In this document: piece by piece, positions 31,160-37,500 of the stretch
Position numbering within the stretch: position 1 is the stretch's first letter
Layout of the letters: each line of letters begins with the position of its first letter
Source: Neocallimastix lanati (nom. inval.)
Lineage: Eukaryota; Neocallimastigomycota; Neocallimastigomycetes; Neocallimastigales; Neocallimastigaceae
Assembly: GCA_016946835.1 (NCBI GenBank)
Contig: JACVTC010000360.1
Location: 1-37,500 of the forward strand
Reading direction: 5' to 3'
DNA length: 37,500 bases
Notes under the pieces: model-generated
Seen by the model: only the letters and a program-made list of their open reading frames with translations
What the model was told of the DNA's origin: nothing
The model's database searches: none
Translations under genes and position numbers: made by a program

Positions 31160-33121
31160 TTAAATAAATCTGTATCCAATAATGGATTCAACGGTTTTCT
31201 TAGAATCCGAATCCGAATTTGAGGATAAATTTTTGATACGAATACTATATTTAATTAAATCCATACGAAAATCTTCCAAACTATAAAATACGGAACGAGT
31301 GGATACGTATTGCTTAAACCAATTCTTATAAACGATGTAAAGTTCATCAATTGGAATAGCATGATTGTCATTTTTATCAACAATATTCTTTTCCAAAAAT
31401 CTAGCAATATGGTCACTACGCATAATAAAACTTTTGGTTGCATTAACCACAGATTCAGAAATTTCTAGGGAGGTGTAATCCTCTTGATAATTTTCAATAA
31501 GTAAATGTATTAAAGCTTCAGCATAACCTTGAACTCGAGAACCTTGCCATCTCGTATTAGCTCTTTTTATTGAAGGGTTATTGATATTTTGAGTTGAAGA
31601 TAAGACAGATATATTCATCTTATTTATGAATCGTTGGGTGAAAGGGATAACAAGAATACGATCAATCAAAGCATTATCTAAGTTAGATATTGTCAATTTG
31701 TCATTTGTATTAATAATGGGTAGTAAATCAACAGATACTGCTTGAACATCCTTATACAAGGTTCGGGTTTTAATAAAGCCTACATTACCGGTTATAGCTT
31801 TAGTATCACCTGTAATAGCAATACTACGAGCATCTGGTTCTTCACATATGGCCACTCTTGCACAATTAAGATCTACCATTTGTGGACTTGGTTTATCAGC
31901 ACTAACCGATTTTCCTAAAAATAAAGAAACATTTGGCGTTGCTGCATAATCTCCAAGTGAAAGACGTAACATGTTAGTAAGCGTAGTCTTACCGTTTCTA
32001 CCCGATCCAATAAAAAATACAATGGCACGCAATTTATTACCGTAAGTAAGGGTGGAAGCTAAAATTTTTAATACATACTGTATCAATTCCTTGTCGACAA
32101 AAATATCTTCAAAAAATTCTTTCACTTCTTTTACTTTATTCTTATTTTCAGAGTGAAAATTATAATTGATAGATTTAAGACAAAAGTCTTTTGGCATTCC
32201 TGGTCGTGGTTTATTGATGGTGAAATCATAAACACAATCTTCAAATCTTAAAACTTTACTTTTATCCATTCGAGAAATAAAATTGTCCAAGTAGAAGAAG
32301 GTTTCTAACTGATATAAATTTTTAAATGTAACCGAATGACCACTCATAAACGAAAATAATTTCGTAGGTAAATTTTCCAATTTAAATTTGCATTCATTAC
32401 ACAACTTGGTAAGCTTATTTACTAATCCCATATTGATTTCTTTGGCGAGATCATAAGCACTTATGATTTCCCATCCATGACGACTATATGAAAATTTATA
32501 CCATTCATCTTCACTAAATACTAAATATCCTAAGTATAACACAATAAATATGTTAAAAATAATCTGAGACGTTAAAGATGATTTACTATAATAATTTTTA
32601 ATAGTGATTAATCGTGCTTTATCAACTACCATTGAACCATAGTCTTCCATGCATTGATAAATAATATCAATAATATCATATTTATAATCTGTTTCTTGAT
32701 TTGATGACTGATTTACTTTATTAATTTCTAAATTTTTCAAAACAGAATTAAGGTCATTAATATTTATTTCATCAAAATTGTATTCTTCTGAGTCACTGCT
32801 TTCATTATCACTGTCATTATTATTGCCATTATCATCATGAATACCATTATTATATTCATTATTATTATATGTATTATTATTATTATTATTATTATAAATG
32901 TTATTGTAATTATTTGAATGTTCTATTTCGTTATTTTCTAATTGAATATTAATATTTTCAATATCACTTAATTTGATATCATAATTTTCAAGATATTTTT
33001 TCAACATACGATAACATTTTGTATGTTTATCCTTATTTTGCTTTAAAAGTATAATTAATAAGTAAATAATTGGATGATAATTATTTGTAATTTCTGATTC
33101 TTTCGTTTTTACTAAAATCAT
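31160..33121 (-). CDS. D5-type SF3 helicase (NCLDV replicative helicase)
   Basis: A 653-residue ATPase of superfamily 3, the replicative helicase of large nucleocytoplasmic DNA viruses (vaccinia D5 family). Walker A is GSGRNGKTT (372-380), Walker B is RVAICEEP (422-429), and motif C is the stretch ending LLPIINTNDK (466-475), followed by the Arg of IDRILVIPF (486-494). Residues about 190-345 match the D5_N region (for example SEDEWYKFSYSRHGWEI). The C-terminal part has RWQGSRVQGYAEALIHLL and a winged-helix-like end. The first 150 residues are Asn/Asp/Glu-rich low-complexity sequence, and no archaeo-eukaryotic primase domain is visible, whereas family members of about 780-960 residues carry one. 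The N-terminus may therefore be shortened, or primase activity may lie elsewhere. The frame is open and the ATPase motifs are complete. Confidence 0.93.
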   Translation of the reverse strand: MILVKTKESEITNNYHPIIYLLIILLKQNKDKHTKCYRMLKKYLENYDIKLSDIENINIQLENNEIEHSNNYNNIYNNNNNNNTYNNNEYNNGIHDDNGNNNDSDNESSDSEEYNFDEININDLNSVLKNLEINKVNQSSNQETDYKYDIIDIIYQCMEDYGSMVVDKARLITIKNYYSKSSLTSQIIFNIFIVLYLGYLVFSEDEWYKFSYSRHGWEIISAYDLAKEINMGLVNKLTKLCNECKFKLENLPTKLFSFMSGHSVTFKNLYQLETFFYLDNFISRMDKSKVLRFEDCVYDFTINKPRPGMPKDFCLKSINYNFHSENKNKVKEVKEFFEDIFVDKELIQYVLKILASTLTYGNKLRAIVFFIGSGRNGKTTLTNMLRLSLGDYAATPNVSLFLGKSVSADKPSPQMVDLNCARVAICEEPDARSIAITGDTKAITGNVGFIKTRTLYKDVQAVSVDLLPIINTNDKLTISNLDNALIDRILVIPFTQRFINKMNISVLSSTQNINNPSIKRANTRWQGSRVQGYAEALIHLLIENYQEDYTSLEISESVVNATKSFIMRSDHIARFLEKNIVDKNDNHAIPIDELYIVYKNWFKQYVSTRSVFYSLEDFRMDLIKYSIRIKNLSSNSDSDSKKTVESIIGYRFI

Positions 33122-33452
33122 ATTTTTTACTTACTATTTAAAAAATTTGTAGATTTATATATTAATTATTTTTTCATTTTAAAAGAAATTAAATCATTTT
33201 AATTGTTAATTTAAATATTTTCTATATGTGTATAATTATTTTTAAAAAATTTTTTTTAATTTCTTAATTATAAAATAATGACTTATTAAAAGAGAAATAA
33301 TCATTCAATTATCCAATAATGGTTATATATTAATATAAAATATTTTTTAATAAATCTTTAAAAGTTTTTGTGATTTAAAGTTTTCAAAAAAAATTTTAAA
33401 AAAAAATATTTACTTAGATATTTATCTCAATATCTAGCTATTTATTTACATA
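33122..33452. other. A+T-rich spacer upstream of the helicase gene
   Basis: No gene. It should contain the helicase promoter on the minus strand, but no motif stands out from the background A/T. Confidence 0.45.
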
Positions 33453-34043
33453 TTAATTAAAATAATATTTTTCTTTTAATTCTTTAGAAAGAATATTTTT
33501 ATCTACTGATACATTATTATGTAATATTTCAATGATTTCACGTTTACTATATTTATTTTCTTCTGCATAAGTGATAATATACTCTTTTCCATCCATATTT
33601 AAAGGAAAAACAAAGAAATGATAATGTTCAAGAGATTTTGGTAATTGTACATCCATTTTTATATCATTTTGGGAAACTTCAATAGCATTTTGAATAAATG
33701 GTGAAAATACAATAGAAGAATTTTTACTTTCCTTTCCGAGATTTGTATTTTCGTTTTTAGACGGTAATTTATAACAGAATGTGTTGTTTAATTTATGACT
33801 TATTCGTGGTTTTATTGATTTAATGATTTCCGAAGGAATTTTATCGTTATTTTCTTGACTACTTAAATCATAAATTAATTCGATACTATTTGTTAGTTTT
33901 CTAACTGTAAAAGATTTATCATTATTATCTATTTTAACTTGATTTGAAATAGTATTGAATACAATGTCAATAGCATCAATAATTACATTACGACGTAATT
34001 CATCATATCTTTTTTGAGATAAATTTTTAACCACCTCAGACAT
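33453..34043 (-). CDS. Uncharacterised protein of the viral island
   Basis: A 196-residue protein that I do not recognise. It starts MSEVVKNLSQKRYDELRRNV, with a helical N-terminal segment, then a middle rich in Ser/Asn (about 97-112) and a more ordered C-terminal half with SLEHYHFFVFPLNMDGKEYIITYAEE that looks like beta strands, ending in charged helices. It has two Met-start choices, and the first gives the most complete protein. There is no signal peptide, membrane segment, zinc motif or Walker motif. It lies upstream of the D5-like helicase on the same strand (331-base gap) and between viral core genes. Its codon use and lower A/T content match the viral genes, so it is probably a viral gene. 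Confidence 0.7.
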   Translation of the reverse strand: MSEVVKNLSQKRYDELRRNVIIDAIDIVFNTISNQVKIDNNDKSFTVRKLTNSIELIYDLSSQENNDKIPSEIIKSIKPRISHKLNNTFCYKLPSKNENTNLGKESKNSSIVFSPFIQNAIEVSQNDIKMDVQLPKSLEHYHFFVFPLNMDGKEYIITYAEENKYSKREIIEILHNNVSVDKNILSKELKEKYYFN

Positions 34044-34630
34044 TTTTATTTTAATATTTTTTTTATCCTATAATAAAAAAATATAGTTTGACTTTATATT
34101 TTAATGAATAATAAATCAATTGTTTTATTAAATTTATTTTATCTTTATATCAATTAATAAAAATCAATTGTTTCATTAAAATTTACTAATGTTATTATAA
34201 CCATTTTTATTTCTTTTTTTTTTTGAAAAATAAAATTAGTGTTTTCTAATAAAAAATGTATATAAATAAAATTTATTTATTTACTATCCTGTTTTAAGTA
34301 AATTATTGTATTTTATTATAATCAAGGATATTTGAAATGAATATTAAATATAAATTTAAAATTTTTATTTTTTTATTCAGATTTTGTAAATTAAATCTTT
34401 ATTATAATATACTAAACTATAATTTATTATATGATATAATATTGTTTAGTAATCTATAATATTTGAAATATTAAGATATTTAAAATGATAAAAAAGAATT
34501 TTACATAATATCAAAAATTATATAAGCGATATAACGATAAAAATAAAACCTATTTGAATATATATATCCATAAGAAAAGGAATTCTATATAAAAAATTTT
34601 TTTATATTTTAAAAATTTTCGTAATCAGTA
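34044..34630. other. Divergent A+T-rich intergenic region
   Basis: This separates two unrecognised genes pointing away from each other. It contains a short direct repeat of ATCAATTGTTT (near 34115 and 34163) but no gene or RNA that I can support. Confidence 0.45.
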
Positions 34631-35056
34631 ATGCTTAAAGATAAAAATAAGAATATAATAAACCAAGTGAAAGGAAAGAGTTATAATTCTCAGCAAACAT
34701 TAATTCAAAAAATTAAACATAATTTAAGTAATAGTGTTAGAGGAACGTTTAGTAATACTGTATTTATATCCGATTTTATTGAATTTTTAAATCTTCATAT
34801 ATTCAATAGGAAGTTTAATGAGATAATCGAAAAAAGATTTACCAAATTAAATATACCTATGTTATATATGATCTTCATAATTAGAAAATATTATTTAGAA
34901 AATTTTTCGGAAAACTTTGTATCAAATGAAAAACAGATAGAAATAGTTAAAAATTTATTAAAAGATTTTATTAAAGAATATAATAATAATTATGAAGATT
35001 ATTATATGGATATACAACGCTATAACATTACTTATAATATAATTAGTATACGATAA
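34631..35056 (+). CDS. Uncharacterised small protein upstream of DNA polymerase
   Basis: A 141-residue protein of unknown family: basic at the N-terminus (MLKDKNKNIINQVKGKSYN), then predicted helices with alternating aromatic and charged residues (FIEFLNLHIFNRKFNEIIEK, LYMIFIIRKYYLENF, EIVKNLLKDFIKEY). The short hydrophobic segment near residues 97-104 is too short for a clear membrane span. It has no Cys, no signal peptide and no catalytic motif. It lies 202 bases before the DNA polymerase gene on the same strand. It could be a complete small viral gene or the remains of a larger one. The open frame of good codon quality supports it being real. Confidence 0.55.
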   Translation: MLKDKNKNIINQVKGKSYNSQQTLIQKIKHNLSNSVRGTFSNTVFISDFIEFLNLHIFNRKFNEIIEKRFTKLNIPMLYMIFIIRKYYLENFSENFVSNEKQIEIVKNLLKDFIKEYNNNYEDYYMDIQRYNITYNIISIR

Positions 35057-35258
35057 TTTCATTATTGATTTTGATACAGAACGATAAAAAATAAAGAGAT
35101 AATAATTATCTCTGCTTTTTCAAAGAATATTTAAAATTCAAAAAAAAATTATAAATCTATATTATCTATATAGATTGGTATTAGTAGTTAATATAAGAAA
35201 ATATTTAACTCTAACATATATATGTATAATTTTTTAATATTTTTAAAATAAAAAACAA

Positions 35259-36058
35259 ATGAATAAAATAATATTCATTTATAATTGGGAATTGCTAATA
35301 AAAAACAATTCCCCAGTTATTATAGGATTTGGATATAGTAATATTAGAAATGACAAAGTATCAATTATTATAGATAATTATCCTTTATACAAATTTTCAC
35401 AATATCGTGACTTTCAAATTCAATGGCAATTCAAGAAACAATAAAGAAGTACTTTCAAGAAAACTTTTAAGACATTATTTAGAAGGTAATAAAATTATCT
35501 TTAAAGTCATGTTCCCTAATTATTCCGAATATTCTTCTTATTATTCGTCAATATTAAATGTGGATATAATTTCAGCGTTTCTGGCTGAATGTAATTTAAA
35601 TACAATAGGATGGATAGAAATGGAAGCACTGGGAGTTAAATTCCAATGAGAAGTATACTACCTTTGATGAAGAGTATATCGTTCAATATAAAAATATAAA
35701 ATCTGTTGAAATTAATAGCTATCCATCTCCTTCTATTTTATCTTTTGATATTGAATGTATGTCTCATGATTTCGAATCATTTCCTAATCGATATATATTT
35801 GAAGATTATATATCAACTATTAGCCTTGTATTTAATCATGAAAACGAAAAAAAATGTATTGCCATATGCGTTAAATTTGATGATGATATTAATGTCATCA
35901 ATAAAAATGAATTTGAAGAAATTGATGCAAATTTTTTTCCTTTTTTGGATCTTCAATCATTTAAAGCTGCATGTATCGAGCAAAGTATCTTTAAAATTGA
36001 TATGAAAAAATATGAAGCCCAAAAATTTAACAAAGAAAACAAAAATAATATAAGCTAA
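35259..36058 (+). pseudogene. Family B DNA polymerase, N-terminal part, frameshifted
   Basis: Start of a viral family B DNA polymerase broken into three frames. The piece 35259-35444 reads IFIYNWELLIKNNSPVIIGFGYS, the opening strand region. The piece about 35420-35649 has KIIFKVMFPNYSEYSSYYSSI and NTIGWIEME, the N-terminal domain. The piece about 35640-36058 has SYPSPSILSFDIECMSHD, carrying the Exo I motif (FDIE, with the Asp and Glu that bind metal in the 3'-5' exonuclease). The breaks lie near 35420-35440, at 35638-35644 and near 36050. The first two are not in long homopolymers, so decay is likelier than base-call error. The sense continues in the frame of 36055-37500. Confidence 0.85.
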
Positions 36059-37500
36059 TAAGGTTGAAGATAGCGTGAAAGATAAGGTTGAAGAGAACAC
36101 TGAAGATAATGTTGAAATTGATGTTTAAAATAATATAGAAAGTAAAGTTGAATGTAATGCTGAAAGTAATGTTGAAAGCAATGTTAAAAATAATGAAGAA
36201 AAGCTTGTAGAGGATAATGTTGAAGATAATGCTGAAAATAAGGATAAAAATAATGTTGAAAACGATGTTCCAGAGATTATTGAAAATAATATTAGAAATC
36301 ATGATTTAGAAAATGTTGCTAAAAAATTTAAAGAAAATCACGAAAAATTGGATAGAATAATTCGCATGTTAAAGAGTAGTGATGAAACTTTAAATTTTAG
36401 AAATAAGAATTTAATTATTCAAACCAATAAAAATATTTGTAATCCTAATCAATCTAATAATACATATAATTCAGAGGTAAATGAAAGATTTAACAAATTC
36501 AAAAATATTTTAATAAAGAAAAGAAGTTATGATGAAGGGATTGTTAATCGATTTAATAGGTTAAGTAATATTTTAAATGCAAATTATAGTGATGATGGTC
36601 ATAGTAGAATTGATAAGTTTAAAAATATTTTAAATAAAATTGAGAAAGACACGGATCTTCCTATGAACAAGAAAGTTAAAAATCAATATGAAAACTTTGA
36701 GAAAATAGAAGATTTCATAAAACGAATAGAAGATAATAAAAAGAATAAAAATAATAAAGATTTCGATGAAAGTAAAAATAATGATGAACAATTTGAATAT
36801 GAAATGATCTATGTATCTACGGAATATGAACTATTGTGTGAATTTTTTAAGCAAATAAGTAAATTTGATCCCGATATTATTATTGGATTTAACACTTTTG
36901 GATTTGATTATAAGTATTTAGCACAAAGAGCAGGCATGTATTTGAGCATTGATACGAAGGAGACACCATTCTCTGCTAGTCGAATTTTAAATAAACCTTC
37001 CCAATTCAATAATTTAATGGGCGATGAAGTGGAATTATATATTCCGGGTCGTATAGCCGTTGATATATATAAGTATGCTAAATCCTTAAATTTGCCATCC
37101 TCAAATTTAAATTATGTTTCGGAGCAATTATTAAATAAACATAAAATAGATTTGCCCTATAAAGAAATGTTTTATTTAATCTATGAGAATACGGAAGAAT
37201 CGTTACATAAAGTGGCAAAATACTGTGTTATGGATTCGATATTGACATTGAATATATTTAATGTTTCTCATCAGTGGATTCAACTTTTAGAAGTAGCAAA
37301 AATATCAAGAATCCGTATTGACGAAGTCTATAAAACGGGGCAGAGTAAAACATTTTCCAATTTGCTTTACAAATATTCTTACGACAATAATATATGTATT
37401 GATTTAGATCAATCCAATATTCAAGGGTATAAAGGAGCAACGGTAATTGAACCCAAATCAGGTGTGTATGATTATTGCACTATGCTAGATTTTACAAGTT
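36055..37500 (+). pseudogene. Family B DNA polymerase, middle part, runs off the window
   Basis: Continues the polymerase in a third frame, open from here to the window end except for one stop (TAA 36126-36128). First comes a low-complexity insert of about 230 codons (36060-36770) built of ENNVE/DNVE-like units, then three degenerate repeats of the type FNKFKNIL (near 36488, 36550 and 36615). The fold then resumes with YVSTEYELLCEFFKQI and FDPDIIIGFNTFGFDYKYL (Exo II, with its Asn and FD), VAKYCVMDSILTL (Exo III, Tyr-x3-Asp), and GYKGATVIEPKSGVYDYCTM before LDFTS, the start of the polymerase motif normally read DFxSLYPS. This is the replicative polymerase type of large DNA viruses, not the protein-primed type of linear plasmids. 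The palm, fingers and thumb lie beyond 37500. Confidence 0.9.

Noticed and set aside
35706-36005. Plus-strand open frame of 99 codons overlapping the polymerase Exo I region
   Set aside because: The overlapping frame carries the FDIE motif and flanking polymerase sense; this one is Leu/Ile-rich noise.
36027-36302. Minus-strand Ile/Phe/Asn-rich open frame
   Set aside because: Antisense of the Glu/Asn/Val repeat insert of the DNA polymerase.
22773-37500. Yeast-type linear killer plasmid (virus-like element) as the source of the island
   Set aside because: Those plasmids also carry a polymerase, capping enzyme and RNA polymerase genes, but their polymerase is protein-primed and they lack a D5-type helicase and UNG. 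The polymerase motifs here and the D5-type gene fit a large DNA virus better.

Overview
The window is extremely A+T-rich DNA of fungal type. I place it in an anaerobic gut fungus (Neocallimastigomycota) by inference. The grounds are the A+T richness, the long A/T runs and AAT microsatellites, the Asn/Lys-rich low-complexity proteins, the ankyrin-type family with a long non-repeat N-terminus, and small Cys-rich secreted proteins with a GPI-like tail. No rRNA, tRNA or CRISPR array was recognised.

Left part (1-22.5 kb), host-like. A broken ankyrin-family gene (2304-3453, +) is followed by five copies of a tandem repeat of about 280 bp (about 3945-5400) and a second broken ankyrin-family gene (5961-6969, -). 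A gene-poor stretch with faint relics runs to 10.4 kb. Then come, on the minus strand, a secreted protein with a cationic amphipathic C-terminal segment (10679-12250), a very large secreted coiled-coil protein split by one base in an A-run (13030-18622), and an intact ankyrin-repeat protein (18647-19885). A Cys-rich, probably GPI-anchored protein lies on the plus strand (20461-21192).

Right part (22.77-37.5 kb), an endogenous large-DNA-virus (NCLDV/Nucleocytoviricota) island. It carries a three-domain mRNA capping enzyme (intact), a uracil-DNA glycosylase (full length, altered active site), an RPB2-type RNA polymerase second subunit (broken by at least four frameshifts), a D5-type SF3 helicase (intact but short), two unrecognised ORFs, and a family B DNA polymerase (several frameshifts, one stop, large low-complexity insert, running off the window). 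Together these are the core replication, transcription and capping genes of such viruses. The mix of open and broken genes indicates an integrated, decaying viral genome, although some single-base breaks in homopolymers could be assembly errors. The capping enzyme layout and the overall set recall Asfarvirus-like lineages, but a UNG gene is not typical of African swine fever virus, so family placement is inference and needs trees.

The most interesting points are the viral island itself, the divergent UNG/RPB2 pair whose start codons share one CATG, the UNG with Glu in place of the catalytic Asp, the secreted protein with a possible processed cationic peptide, and the duplicated module of about 270 residues inside the giant secreted protein.
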